From NCBI GenBank assembly GCA_963768185.1, contig CAVYGS010000005.1:372001-436000 (forward strand): 64,000 nt of DNA, given 5' to 3'. Source of the stretch: Palsa-461 sp963768185. Lineage in GTDB: Bacteria; Actinomycetota; Acidimicrobiia; Acidimicrobiales; RAAP-2. A model generated the notes under the pieces. That model was given only the letters and a program-made list of their open reading frames with translations. It ran no database searches and was not told the origin of the DNA. The position numbers and the translations under genes were made by a program. Below are positions 1-10,019 of the stretch, one piece after another. Position 1 is the first letter of the stretch. Each line of letters starts with the position of its first letter.

Positions 1-1
1 C

Positions 2-436
2 CTCGAGATGGGGGGATTTGCCTACCGCTCGGATCGAGCAGACTTGCACAACCGCATCGACCGAGTCTTCGGGCTCTTCCCGACCCTGGCCGGGCGCAAG
101 ACATTGCGTGCGGACGCCCTTTCGGGTGGGCAGCAGCAGATGCTCGCACTCGCCATCGCGCTGCTGCACGACCCCCAGGTGCTCATGATCGACGAGCTAT
201 CACTCGGACTGGCACCGATCGTCGTCCACGAGCTCATACAGGTTGTGGAGCGACTAAAGGCCGACGGAGTGACCCTCATCATCGTCGAACAGTCCTTGAA
301 TGTGGCGGCCGCGATAGCGGATCGGGCGGTATTTCTCGAAAAGGGCCACGTACGCTTTGAAGGCCTTATCCAAGACCTCGTCGAGCGTCAGGACCTCGTT
401 CGGGCCGTCTTTTTGGGAGGCGAGGTACCCGAGTGA
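2..436 (+). CDS. livF: Branched-chain amino acid ABC transporter ATP-binding protein LivF (5' end cut by window)
   Basis: This is the C-terminal ~145 residues of a LivF-type ATPase that energises uptake of branched-chain amino acids or similar substrates at the inner face of the membrane. The frame is open to the left edge, so the Walker A half lies outside the window. Visible are the ABC signature (LSGGQQQ), Walker B (VLMIDELSLGL) and the switch-histidine region, where Q replaces the usual H (IIVEQ), as is common in LivF. The stop overlaps the start of the downstream permease gene (GTGA at 433-436), so the two are translationally coupled. LivF is normally about 235 aa. Family assignment is secure; the true substrate is unknown. 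Confidence 0.93.
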   Translation, partial: LEMGGFAYRSDRADLHNRIDRVFGLFPTLAGRKTLRADALSGGQQQMLALAIALLHDPQVLMIDELSLGLAPIVVHELIQVVERLKADGVTLIIVEQSLNVAAAIADRAVFLEKGHVRFEGLIQDLVERQDLVRAVFLGGEVPE

Positions 437-3235
437 TGCTCCTCAGCGTCTCCTGGGTCAACAGCCAGGTTGTCTTCGACGGCATCGTTCAGGGCCTGGC
501 GATCGGCGTGATCGCCATGGGGGTCGTCCTCATCTACCGAGCGACCAGGATCATCAATTTCGCCGTCGGCAGCATGGGGGTGGTCGGGGCCGTCTTGCTC
601 GAACTGCTGACCGTCGAATACCACGTTCCGTTTTGGGTGTCGCTTGTCCTCGTGATCGTCGTCGGGCTGCTGTTCGGTGCGGCGGTGGATGCCACGATCC
701 TTCGCCGTCTCCGAAAAGCACCGAAGGTCGTCGTGCTGGTGGCAACCATTGGTATTGCCCAGCTGGCGCAGGTGATCGCGATCGAGATCCCGCCACCATC
801 TCAGACGGGTGTTCGCTACCCGACTCCCTGGAGTGGCACGTGGACGGTGGCCGGCGTGAGCGTTCGTGGGTCGGACCTGATGATCTTGATTCTGATCCCC
901 ATTACGGTGCTGTCCCTCAGTTGGTTCCTCGATCGAACGACGGTCGGCAAGACCGTCAAGGCCTGTGCGACCAATCCGCGATTGGCTCGCGCGTCGAGCA
1001 TCAGCCCGAAATGGGTGTCGACGATGGTCTGGGCGCTTGCCGCAGGCATCTCAACCCTCTCGATAGTTCTGCTCGCTGGCCAATCGGGATCAACGAGCGC
1101 GATCACGAACCTTGGCCCTGAAACGCTGGCTGAGGCCCTTGTCGCCGCCGTCATCGCCGGTATGGGATCACTCCCTCTTGCTGTCATTGCCGGCATCTTG
1201 ATTGGCGTCGGTCAGAATCTGGTGACCTTCAACTTCCTCGGGGACCCGGGGGTTGGCGACCTCCTCCTGTTTCTTGCAGTACTGATTGCATTGTGGTTCT
1301 ACGGTCGCGAGAGAGGCGGCGATGCCCAGGCATTCGCCTTCACTCCCAGGGCTCGACCGCTCCCTGAACGTCTGCGATCGGTGTGGTGGGCCCGGCACAT
1401 CGACAAGAGCGGCATCGCGATTCTCGGTGTGGTGGCGATCATTCTTCCCGTCGTCGTGACGCAACCATCAAGCCAGCAGCTCTACACGGCCGTGATGGCG
1501 TATGCGATTTGCGCCCTCTCGCTGACCGTCGTCACGGGATGGCTTGGACAGCTGTCACTGGGCCAGATGGCGTTCGCAGGGCTCGCTGCACTTTTTGCCG
1601 CCCGGCTGGTCTACGAAGGAGTGCCCTTCTGGGTAACAGTCCCGATTGCGACGGTGGCTGGGGCTCTCATAGCCGCCATTGTCGGTCTCGGAGCGCTCCG
1701 TGTGCGGGGTCTCTACCTGGCAGTGGTCACGTTCGCCTTTGCGCTGGCCGCTCAACAGTACTTCTACTTTCTGCCTTTCTTCAACAGTCAGTCAACCGAC
1801 GGCGCAACCGTGCCCTTCAGCCCCGGTCGCCTGTTCTTCTTGTCCTTCCCGCTCCAACGCACCTACTACTACGTGGTGCTGGTGATCCTCGCCGTGGTCC
1901 TCATCGTCGTGGGCCGATTCAGGGATAGTGGGGTCGGCCGGACGATCAAGGCGGTGCGCGACAACGAAAGCGCGGCAGCCGCTTACAGGGTCGTGCCGAC
2001 GCGAACGAAGGTTCGCGCTTTTGCTCTTGCCGGCGCGCTGGCCGGATTAGGGGGTGCACTGCTCAGCGGTACATTCGCGAGCGTCCCGTTCACTGAAAAC
2101 CTCTTCCAAGCGAACGACTCGTTGACTCTGATTGCCATTGTGGTGATCGGGGGAATGGGCTCGGTCACTGGAGCGGTGGTCGGTGCCATCTGGGTGATCG
2201 GTATCCCCTCTCTGGCACCGAACAACCAAGTAATCGGGCTTCTCGCATCAAGTGTCGGGAATGCTCGATCGTTCTGCTCTATTTCCCGCGCGGTCTCAAC
2301 CAACTTGCCTTTGATCTTCGTGATGCCATCGTCGGCTGGATCGATCGGCGCGTTGGCCGTCAGGACAGCTCCCCAAGTCGTGTCGTATCCGGCTGCGGCG
2401 CGCAGACCGCTATCGACGGTTCAAACTTCGAGCGAGCCGACGCTGGCGGTGTCCGATCTGAGCGTGCGATTCGGCGGGATTATGGCACTCGATGGAGCAA
2501 CTTTGACTGTCGGAAGCGAGGAGCGCGTCGGCCTTATCGGGAGCAACGGCGCTGGGAAGTCGACGCTCATGAACGCCATAAGTGGGTTCGTTGCCAGCAG
2601 AGGCTCTGTGCGACTTCTGGGGAACGAGGTTGGCGCCATGGCGGCTGCTCGACGGGCGGCGTTCGGACTCGGAAGGACTTTCCAATCGGCAACCCTCTTT
2701 CCAGAGCTCACCGTGAACGAGACACTGCTGATCGCGCTCGAAGTCGAAGAAGACAACGGGCATGGTGTCAACAGCACTCGGCTTGCCCGGGGCGAGGCGT
2801 CACGGCCGCGAGGCCAACTCCGAGGTAGGCGAACTGATTGCGTTCTTGGGTCTGGGTGAATACCAAGACCACTATGTCAACGATTTGTCGACTGGCACGA
2901 GAAGGGTGGTCGAACTGGGCGGTCTTCTTGCTCTTAACGCCAAAGTGCTGTGTCTGGATGAGCCAACCGCAGGGCTCGCACAGCGAGAGACAGAGGCATT
3001 CGCCCCGCTGATCACCACGGTCCAGAGCGAACTACGGGCCTCTGTGCTACTCATCGAGCACGACATGCCGCTGGTTATGAGCATCAGTACACGGGTCTAC
3101 TGCCTCGAGACCGGCGCCATTATCGCTGAGGGAACCCCGTCGGAGATACGAAGTAATCCTCGTGTCATTGCGAGTTACCTAGGGACTGATGAGCGCGCAA
3201 TAGCCCGGAGCGGCACGGTGTTGGGGTCTGTCTAG
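433..3235 (+). CDS. Fused LivH-LivM-LivG transporter protein (two permease domains plus ATPase), frameshifted
   Basis: One reading frame runs through a LivH permease (residues ~1-290, about eight hydrophobic segments), a LivM permease (~320-620) and the start of a LivG ATPase with Walker A (GSNGAGKST, base ~2550). Separate proteins are the norm for this family, although permease/ATPase fusions are known. The LivM end is disturbed at ~2256-2272: the expected LLYFPRGLNQ stretch lies in another frame, and the first frame returns before the LivG domain. A second shift at ~2757-2765 moves the rest of LivG (STGTRR signature region, LCLDEPTAGL Walker B) into the +1 frame, ending at 3235. If LivG is separate, GTG at 2380 is a possible start. 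Reconstructed length is about 930 aa. The shifts look like sequence indels, but real decay cannot be excluded. Confidence 0.8.
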
Positions 3236-3243
3236 GACCTTCC

Positions 3244-3277
3244 GGATCACCCGAACACGTGTCAGGGATCACCCGAA
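3244..3277. repeat. Two direct copies of GGATCACCCGAA, 22 bp apart
   Basis: The 12-mer GGATCACCCGAA occurs at 3244-3255 and 3266-3277, two helical turns apart, just after the transporter gene. Spaced short repeats of this kind occur at the ends of IS21-type elements, and a clear IS21 with similar organisation sits at 11.2-17.3 kb, but with a different repeat sequence. This could be a relic of an element end or a binding site for a regulator. No transposase gene is attached. Confidence 0.35.
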
Positions 3278-3488
3278 GTCGACGTGTCGGCCGTCAACCG
3301 AACTCACACATCATGGGGCCACCTCTCACAATCTCGCTCCGACGTTTGCCGGGTTTTTAGTCACGAAATTGGTCACGAACCGAGCAGGGGGATCCTGAAT
3401 CCCCTGTCGACACTCTGAGCGCAAGCGACGGCCAGCACCGGCCACCGAATTCGTCAGCCAGTCGGCGGGGCACCCTGTTCTCTACAAA

Positions 3489-3638
3489 TCAGCGGGCAGC
3501 CGTTGACGCCTTGGAGTGATTAGTGATCAGTTCGACCAAGCGATCCCAATACTGAGGCGGATAGTCATGGCCCATGCCCTCGATTATCTCGAGACGGGCG
3601 TTGGGGATGGCAGTGGTGGTCGCCCGTCCTCCCTCTAG
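3489..3638 (-). pseudogene. Alpha/beta-hydrolase, C-terminal fragment cut off by IS1182-type insertion
   Basis: These 50 codons encode the C-terminal end of the hydrolase whose N-terminal part lies at 5533-6217. The segment carries the catalytic histidine in GMGHD. Deleting the insertion sequence and one CTAG copy joins the halves in frame as RLVPL-EGGRATTT, giving a protein of about 276 residues, a normal size for the family. As it stands this piece has no start or promoter of its own. Confidence 0.85.
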
Positions 3639-5532
3639 GTGGCTGGTGTTGAACGAGTGCTCACCGTGAATCGCGAGTCGCGGTAAGCAGTCCAAGGCAC
3701 CTCGCGTCCTCCGGGTGCCCCGCCCCATGATGGTGCGAACAATGCCGATTCGTCTCGTGCAACCGGCTCTGGGAGTCGCACAGGGGGCTATTGCCCTCCC
3801 TTTTGCCGGTCATCAAGCCACCGCCCACCCTCCGCCGACGCTCGAGCGGGCCCCAAGGGTGGCAAGGCGCGCAAGATTGGCCGCGGCGGACAGGAGGCTG
3901 AAGTCGGCTCCAACTCGCAGCATGCCGCGCACCCTGGCTCGCCGTCCGCCGTGCCGGCGTCGCATCAGATGGCCCAGCTTTCGCTCGACCTTTGGCCGCG
4001 TCGCTCGATAGTCGGCTCGCCACTTGGGATCAGCCTGCTCGGCCCGTCCGCGTGTGAGAGCTGCCTCGTTCACTCCAACCCGGACCTTGCGCCCGAGCGG
4101 TGATGTGGTGCACTGCGCGTTGAGCGGACAGCTCACGCAGTGCTCGGCAAACTTCGCGACGCCTGTGCCGTCCTTCAGGCGTCCGATCTTGACGATGACC
4201 TTCGCCGGGCAGGTGACCGTGTCGGTCTCGAGGTCGACCTTGAACCGGTCCTTCGCGAACAGCCCGTTCTTTCCGACTGGTGGCTGGGTCTTCAACTTGG
4301 AGTCGATCCCGGCCTCGGCGAGGCGAGACTGGAGCTCGCCGGTCCCATAGGCCGCATCCCCATAGACCGTGGCGCGCTCTCGTTGCGGCGCGGGAGACTC
4401 GCTCTCACCATCGCCAGCGGTGTCCTTCCCAGCCGCGTCGTCGCCTTCCAAGAGATCGGTGAGCAGTTCTTCGGCAACGCTTGCGTCGCCGGTGTTGCCC
4501 GGGCTCACCACGGTCGCGGTGATGATCTCGGTGTTCGGGTCGATCGCGACGTGACCTTTGAACCCGTCGAAGCCGTGTGCAGAGGTCTTGTGGCCATGGC
4601 GCGCCTCGGGATCGACCACCGAGATGACCCGGTCGGGCGCGACCCGGCGAGCAATGCAGAAGGACCCATCCTCGGTTGTCTCCAAGTCCTGGCCAGTCAC
4701 CGTCGCGAGTAGCGCCGCGGCCTCGTTCACGGCGGCTTCGAGCTCGCGCCCGTCGACAAGCACCAGGCAGGCGTAGGCGTCTGTGGCCCGGCTGTCGATC
4801 AGCTGGGCTTGGGCCTCTTTGTCATCCCAGTCGATCTGGGGCTTGGCCGAGCTCGCGTAGTCGTCCCCGCTGATGAGAACCGAGCGCAGCTCTGCTGCCA
4901 AGACGTCATCGGCGACCTTCAAGAGATTGCGGATCGCAGAGCGGATGAGCGTGATCGTGTCCATCGTCGCCACGGCGTCATAGAGCGGCGTCGAGTCGAG
5001 CACCCGCTTTTTGCCCACGAGACCGGCCTGCTTGGCGGCATCGAGGGCGATCTCAAAGACACGGTCCGGAGCCTCCGAACGGCGCAGCCGCTCGCGCATG
5101 TCGACCAAGACCGTGTGGGAGAAGATCGTCCACCCGCCGGTGTGATAGCTGCCGACACCTGCCGCGTAGCGCCAACGGGTGTCGAAGACATAGCGCTCTG
5201 CCGCCTCGCGATCCGACAGGCCTTCGAGGCGCTGGAGCACCATCGCGGGTCGCGACGATCGAGGGAGGCACCGAGCGCCGCCCGGCGTCACAGAACAGAT
5301 CGGCAAAGGCAGCGTCGGGGAAGAGCCGCTCGCGCTCCCGGTGCAAGAACGCGTAGATCGAGTCTGCCGGCAACGTCTTGTCGCAGAAGGCGCTCATGTC
5401 GTCGAGCAGGTTGCCTTGGGGGTCCGCCACACCGAGGGTCATCGGTCGCTCCTCACGAAGAGTCACACCGATGTCATTTTGCTACATCGCCGCTCAGATC
5501 GCGAATCCAAAGGTGCGAAAGACACCAGCCAC
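3639..5532 (-). mobile_element. IS1182-family insertion sequence, 1894 bp, CTAG target duplication
   Basis: The element is bounded by 11-bp perfect inverted repeats (GTGGCTGGTGT at 3639-3649 and its complement at 5522-5532). CTAG flanks both ends (3635-3638 and 5533-5536). Removing the element and one CTAG restores the interrupted hydrolase reading frame, so both boundaries are exact. It carries a single transposase gene on the minus strand. The clean junctions mean that no flanking DNA was lost after insertion. Confidence 0.9.
3813..5466 (-). pseudogene. IS1182-family DDE transposase, frameshifted
   Basis: The protein would catalyse movement of the surrounding insertion sequence. The N-terminal domain (from ATG 5466 or 5442) contains the family hallmark RSVPPSIVAT, which should run into MVLQRLEGLSDREAAERY. 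The two parts lie in different frames, with the break at ~5240-5255. The remainder holds the RNase H-like catalytic core (KKRVLDSTPLYD, YGDAAYGTGE) and a Cys-containing segment (HCVSCPLNAQC) typical of IS1182 transposases. About 550 aa when repaired. Similar breaks in housekeeping genes of this window suggest an indel error, in which case the enzyme would be intact. Confidence 0.85.
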
Positions 5533-6217
5533 CTAGAGGCACGAGCCGGTCGGCGTCGCCGTGTACCACCAGGGTCGGGACTCTGAGTGATCTGAGAGCG
5601 ACTTCTCTCGAGGGCGAGGAGGCGACCGCCATGGCCTGGCGAGCCCGGCCCTCGGGATCCCAACGGCGGTCGAAGGCAGCGAACGCATCAGCCGTGATGC
5701 GGTCGACCTCGAAGCACGCCGGGCTACCCCAAACCCGCAATCCAGCTAGGTGGCGCTCCGCCGCCTCCTCGCGAGTCGTGGCCGGCGGCGCAGTAAAGGC
5801 GGCCATCACCTCGGGGTCACGCTCACCGGGGATCTGGCCCGGTGCGGACATCACCGAGGTCATCGAGAGGATCCGCTCGGGGTACTTGAGTGCCATCGCC
5901 TGGACGATCATGCCGCCCATGGACCACCCCGCGATGTGGGCGGCACCGGCGCCGACAGCATCAAGAACGGCGAAGCCATCCTCGGCCATGTCATCAACGG
6001 TGTACTTCGGCCCACCTTTCAGATGGCTGGACAGCCCAACGTCCCGGTTGTCGAATCGAACGACACGGAACCCCCTGTCGGCAAACTTCTGACAGAACTC
6101 GACCTTGAAGTTGATGCATTGGCTTCCAAGGCCGTTCACCAACAAGAGGACAGGGTCTCCCTCGGCGCCGAAGCCCTCGTAGTAAAGCGACACTTCACCG
6201 TTGGCTGTCGTAGGCAT
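5533..6217 (-). pseudogene. Alpha/beta-hydrolase, N-terminal part interrupted by IS1182-type element
   Basis: This is a soluble alpha/beta-hydrolase fold enzyme of unknown substrate. It shows the nucleophile elbow GWSMGG with catalytic serine (residue ~100) and the acid residue in HGDADRLVPL, directly before the insertion point. The catalytic histidine is on the detached fragment at 3489-3638. Reading through the insertion adds a few residues of element-encoded sequence. ATG at 6217 is the natural start. Without the C-terminal part the protein should be inactive. Confidence 0.87.
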
Positions 6218-6347
6218 GTCGAACTATTTAGCACCATCCGGCGACCAGGCTCACCAAGCAAGTCGGCGTCAGCTCGATCCCCTGATCATCGGGTCCAACT
6301 GCTCCTGGGTAACGCCTCCCGGTGGGACGCGCTAGGTACAGAGAGCG

Positions 6348-6374
6348 ATCGATCTCAAGCGCTTGATCGATTAA
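6348..6374. repeat. Inverted repeat centred on AAGCGCTT
   Basis: The sequence reads GATCGAT-ct-CAAGC followed directly by GCTTG-ATCGAT, a near-perfect dyad with two unpaired bases. It overlaps the last codon of the VOC gene and precedes the minus-strand hydrolase gene by about 130 bp. There is no T-run on either strand, so an operator is as likely as a terminator. Confidence 0.4.
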
Positions 6375-6806
6375 GAGGTTTTAAGGTCTGCGACCTCGAG
6401 CTCGGACCCATCGGGGTCTCGAAAGAACACCGAGAGCAGAGCGGGTCCGAACTGAGTGATCTCTCCTGGCGAGGCCCCAACAGCGACCAGACGGTCCCGG
6501 ATCTCCTTCAGCTTTTCCTCCGACTCCACGGCCAAGGCGTAATGATCGATCGGACCCCGGCCTCCCATCTCGAGCGCGGTTTCCGACGATTAACTCTGCT
6601 GAAACCTCGAACACGTTGAGGGCGGCGTCACCACCCATATTCACCACTGCCATCCGAGGGTGGTCGCCCTGGGCCTCCGTGATCGTGACCACCTCTGCTC
6701 CGAAAATGGCTCCATAAAACTCAAGGTAGCGATCGAGATCGGCTGTCATCGTGGCTACGTGATTGAAACCGCGAGTCTCTGGTTGTCCGTGCATGAGCGC
6801 CTCCAT
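6371..6806 (-). CDS. VOC-superfamily (glyoxalase/bleomycin-resistance fold) protein, frameshifted
   Basis: This small metal-dependent VOC-fold protein starts at ATG 6806 or 6794 and runs through a first beta-alpha-beta unit (FNHVATMTADLDRYLEFY). At ~6575-6595 the frame breaks. The second half (GRGPIDHYALAVES and FRDPDGSELEV) continues in another frame to a stop at 6371. Repaired length is about 140 aa, a single two-module VOC domain. Substrate unknown. It lies upstream of the interrupted hydrolase on the same strand and may once have been co-transcribed with it. Confidence 0.75.
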
Positions 6807-7038
6807 TATCCGAGATTCGCACCCTATGGTTGTTGGCAGTCATACCAGGCTGCGAGACGGGCCGTCATCGGGCATTCACCCTCGCTGCGGGTCAGGCCGC
6901 GTGGCTGACTTGTGTAACAGCCGGCGCATGTCCACGAGCCGGACCCGCCATACGCCGCTCAAACACTCATCTCACTCGGGTACGCGCCGTCGTCGCATCG
7001 CGACCCGAAAGAGAACCCGGGCCTCATCGCGACTGACC

Positions 7039-7671
7039 TCATGACGAAGTGTTCGATGAGTCTTCGCTTTTGCCGGCCGGCCGGTCAATCGTCATTCTCG
7101 TGCTGCCGAGAACTTTGACAAAGAGGTCCCACAATCGCTGTTGCGCATCCGAAGTCTCCGGAAGAGCGCTCTTCAATCGGACTCTTCGCCCGCTGCGCAC
7201 TCCGAAGTCGAGTCGTACCAGCCCTAGGTGATGGTAGAGGTGCACCGGACCTTCCAACTCGGTCACCATGAACGTTTGGAGCTTGTCATCGGCAGCACGG
7301 AAATCGTCAACCGTCCAGTCTTGGAGCGACGCATCGACGCCGTGTTCTTCCTTGGCCAAGGTGACATTGGCATGCGCAGTACGACCGGCCTTGTAAGCCC
7401 AGCGGGCCACGGCGATCTGGGGCACGATGATGTGGAGCCCATAGAGCGGCACCGCCGACATCGGGGCATCGTCGGTCGGCCTAATGGCGATGGCATCTCG
7501 GAATAGGTAGAGCAACGCCGCGGTCTCTCTCGGACCGTGGATTCCCTCGGCCGGGATGAGCAGCCGCATGCCCAAGGCATGTCCGACCAGAGCTCGCTCG
7601 CCCTCGAAGTTGGTCTCGACGACCTCGAGGGCCAAGCCCTCGGCGGCTTCAGCTAGTGCTGTGGCAGGCAA
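7039..7671 (-). CDS. Hypothetical protein, 210 aa
   Basis: I do not recognise a family. The protein is soluble-looking, with no signal peptide or clear membrane segment. It has a modestly hydrophobic middle (VPLYGLHIIVPQIAVARWAY) and a hydrophilic C-terminus ending in a Ser-rich tail. Codon use resembles neighbouring genes, and no better frame exists on either strand, which supports it as real coding sequence. It lies upstream of the VOC gene on the same strand with about 230 bp between them. Confidence 0.5.
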   Translation of the reverse strand: MPATALAEAAEGLALEVVETNFEGERALVGHALGMRLLIPAEGIHGPRETAALLYLFRDAIAIRPTDDAPMSAVPLYGLHIIVPQIAVARWAYKAGRTAHANVTLAKEEHGVDASLQDWTVDDFRAADDKLQTFMVTELEGPVHLYHHLGLVRLDFGVRSGRRVRLKSALPETSDAQQRLWDLFVKVLGSTRMTIDRPAGKSEDSSNTSS

Positions 7672-7770
7672 CGTTTGCCTCGTTGGTGGCGTGACTCCAA
7701 GACGGGGTTGGAGGGCACCGCTCCCACGCAGGACGGCCCTCGCTGCAGACGGGCGACCGCTCTGTCGTCC

Positions 7771-8673
7771 TCAGAGATAGGGCGTCAGATCGGCCCCGGG
7801 GTAACGCGCTTGGGTGTCTGCCAAGGTTTGCTCGTCCCAGTACGGGTCACCGGGATCTGGAAACCCGAAGACCGACCGCTCCCGGGGAGTGGCCTTCTCG
7901 ATGAGTTCGCCCCAGTCTGCACTGAGAGAGTGGGTAGCCCAAGCGACCCTGCCGGTCCAGCGCGGACCCCACGCGTCGTAGTTGGTGAGCAGGGTGAATC
8001 GGGCTGAGCGCTCGTCGGTCATTCGCGAACCACGGTGCACCATGTCTGTCCGGATGGAGAACAGGGTCCCCGCCGACCCTGTCACCGAGATTTCCTCGTC
8101 GGCGAAGGCGCCGGCTGGGAGGTAGTTCGCCACGTAGTCATTCGCCGATCCGGCCAGCGTGTTCGGCCAGTAGGGGACGTTTTGCCCGACGGACAACGGG
8201 ACGACCTTGGTGGGGCCGTCCTCCTCGCCGATGTCCGAGAGGAGGATCCAGCTGGTCATCTGCGTGGCCGGGTGGGATCGCTTGGGGACGACGAGGCTGT
8301 GGTTGCCGAAGTCGCGGTGGTGTCTTTGGTCGTAGTCGACGGCGCCGGCGTACTTGGCCCACAACTCAGCGTCGTAGAGACGCAGGTCGGCCGAGCCCAG
8401 GAAGCGCTCCGCCAGGTCGAGAAGGTCGGGATGAAAGGCCAGCCGGTTCAGGTCCCACGATCGCCAGGGTCCCCTGATGATGCCGGCGAACTGGCTCGTT
8501 GCCAGCCAGGCGTTAGCAGCTGGGTCGGCGTAATACTCCGCCGGGCGGGGGTAGTGCAGCCAGAGAGCTTCCTGGGCCGCCGCCAGCTCGTCCGCCCCGA
8601 GAAAACCCTCGAATACGAGGTAGCCCCGCTCCCGCAGTTCCGTCAGACAACGGTCTGGCACTCTCACAAGCAT
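7771..8673 (-). CDS. PhyH-family (phytanoyl-CoA dioxygenase-like) Fe(II)/2-oxoglutarate oxygenase
   Basis: This 300-residue double-stranded beta-helix oxygenase would hydroxylate a small molecule using 2-oxoglutarate and O2. Metal-binding residues are visible as HRD (HHRDFGNHSL) and the distal histidine in DMVHRGSR, where the following arginine region can bind 2-oxoglutarate. The N-terminal motif ERGYLVFEGFL is typical of the family. GTG, ATG and TTG codons cluster near 8673; I took the longest frame. No partner genes identify the substrate. Confidence 0.85.
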   Translation of the reverse strand: MLVRVPDRCLTELRERGYLVFEGFLGADELAAAQEALWLHYPRPAEYYADPAANAWLATSQFAGIIRGPWRSWDLNRLAFHPDLLDLAERFLGSADLRLYDAELWAKYAGAVDYDQRHHRDFGNHSLVVPKRSHPATQMTSWILLSDIGEEDGPTKVVPLSVGQNVPYWPNTLAGSANDYVANYLPAGAFADEEISVTGSAGTLFSIRTDMVHRGSRMTDERSARFTLLTNYDAWGPRWTGRVAWATHSLSADWGELIEKATPRERSVFGFPDPGDPYWDEQTLADTQARYPGADLTPYL

Positions 8674-9307
8674 CGAAAGCTAGCCCGCATCGCACGCCCG
8701 CCACCGTCCTCAACGTCGCGTTGTATGAGAGGGTGAACGTTGCCTGACGGGGTACTAGCTCGCCACCGGTCTTCGCACCGACGATACCGGCCTGCTGGGT
8801 CCCTGCCCGGAGCTCGGCCAGGATCCGCTTCGGAAGAGGGCCGTGGGTGGCTTCATGGTCGGCAATCAACCGTTCTTGCTCGGCTGACCCCACTACTTGA
8901 GGCTGCGACCCTTCCTCGGCCGCCTGGCTTACTTCCTCGGAGCCATTTGAACCCACGTCGAAAGCCTACGGTCGATCGGCGAAGGTCCCAGGTCGGCAGT
9001 GGAACCATCACCCCGCTCGAGGACGGGGGTGTCTGGTGCGGGCCTCTGGCGCCTGCGAACTAAGAAATGGGCGCGGTGGCTGCACGCTCTCAGCGACCTC
9101 TCCGCCGCTGCGCGCTTCAAGGAGCGCGGATAGGCCAGTTCGTTTATCAGTCACGCACGCCAGTCCGGCCGTCGCTGATGTTTGGTTGTCGGCCGCGCAC
9201 TGCCATTTTTCGGGACGTTAGGAGTGGTGCTACCGCGAAGTTGCTGTTGGGTCGGCGCTTGGCTCTGCAGATTTCCGGTGGAGAGCCGATGCGGGCACAA
9301 TGGGTCC
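8674..9307. other. Gene-poor stretch, possible coding remnant
   Basis: This stretch between PhyH and HU contains no convincing gene. On the minus strand, about 90 codons from 8956 read as plausible protein (DHEATHGPLPKRILAEL) but run into the PhyH gene in a different frame and match nothing I know. It may be a decayed or frameshifted short gene upstream of phyH. The promoter of the HU gene should lie in the last ~100 bp. Confidence 0.3.
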
Positions 9308-9847
9308 ATGAACAAACGCGATCTCGCCAAAGCCGTAGCAGTCCACTCCGACGTCGATCTGTCGACCGTATCCAAGGTCCTCGACGGTTTCACCGACGTG
9401 GTCACTGCTGTGGTGTCCAAGGGAGAGTCCGTGCTGATGACCGGGTTCGCCAAGTTCGTGAAAGTCGAGCGAGCGGCACGGATGGGACGCAACCCAGCGA
9501 CTGGCGAGCAGATCCGCATCAAGGCTTCCAAGCGGGCGCGGATCGCTCCGGCCAAGACGTTCAAGGACGCCGTGCTTTCCCCAACTGGAGCGCCGAAGTT
9601 GGCTCGCGGCGTATGGCCGCTGGACGCCGAGGCGGTCAAGCGAGCTGGGCAGAGCAACGCTGTGATTTCGCCCGTCAAGAAGGCGGCAGTGAAGAAGGCG
9701 GCAGTGAAGAAGGCGGCAGTGAAGAAGGCGGCAGTGAAGAAGGCGGCAGTGAAGAAGGCGGCAGTGAAGAAGGCGGCAGTGAAGAAGGCGGCAGTGAAGA
9801 AGGCGGCAGTGAAGAAGGTTGTAGCACCACAGCAACCGGTGGGATGA
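9308..9847 (+). CDS. hup: HU-family nucleoid protein with Lys/Ala repeat tail
   Basis: This DNA-bending histone-like protein has an N-terminal HU fold (residues 1-~93, with the RNPATGEQI DNA-arm motif at ~62-70). A linker and then a basic C-terminal tail follow: nine VKKAA units plus VKKVV, ending APQQPVG. This is the architecture of actinobacterial HupB/Hlp proteins, whose tails resemble histone H1 and add DNA compaction. ATG at 9308 starts exactly at the HU domain; an upstream ATG at 9182 would add unrelated residues. The tail is encoded by a 15-bp tandem repeat, so its length may vary between strains. Total 179 aa. Confidence 0.92.
   Translation: MNKRDLAKAVAVHSDVDLSTVSKVLDGFTDVVTAVVSKGESVLMTGFAKFVKVERAARMGRNPATGEQIRIKASKRARIAPAKTFKDAVLSPTGAPKLARGVWPLDAEAVKRAGQSNAVISPVKKAAVKKAAVKKAAVKKAAVKKAAVKKAAVKKAAVKKAAVKKAAVKKVVAPQQPVG
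9674..9823 (+). repeat. 15-bp coding minisatellite in the HU tail (10 units)
   Basis: Ten tandem 15-bp units with consensus GTGAAGAAGGCGGCA encode VKKAA. The first unit has GTC for GTG and the last is diverged (VKKVV). Units 2-9 are identical at DNA level, which indicates recent expansion by slippage or recombination rather than selection on the protein alone. Collapse or expansion in assembly is possible. Confidence 0.95.
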
Positions 9848-10019
9848 GAACGGCGGCAAGGACGCGCTAGATGGCGCGAAGGCGGTGACCACACGTTAGG
9901 CCGCGGACTAGTCACTGCACAATCCTCGACATCAGCGCCGGGACGAGGTCGAGGCGGCGAATCACAGAGAGCAGGCTGATGAGCCATGACGGGGCGTGCC
10001 CCGGGTCAGACGTGTCGGC

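Noticed and set aside
6807..7038. Short open frames between the VOC gene and the 210-aa hypothetical gene
   Set aside because: All are under 95 codons, overlap each other on one strand, and show no domain or ribosome site worth trusting.
9674..9823. Tandem short repeats considered as a CRISPR or intergenic satellite
   Set aside because: The units are 15 bp without spacers and translate in frame as VKKAA within the HU gene.
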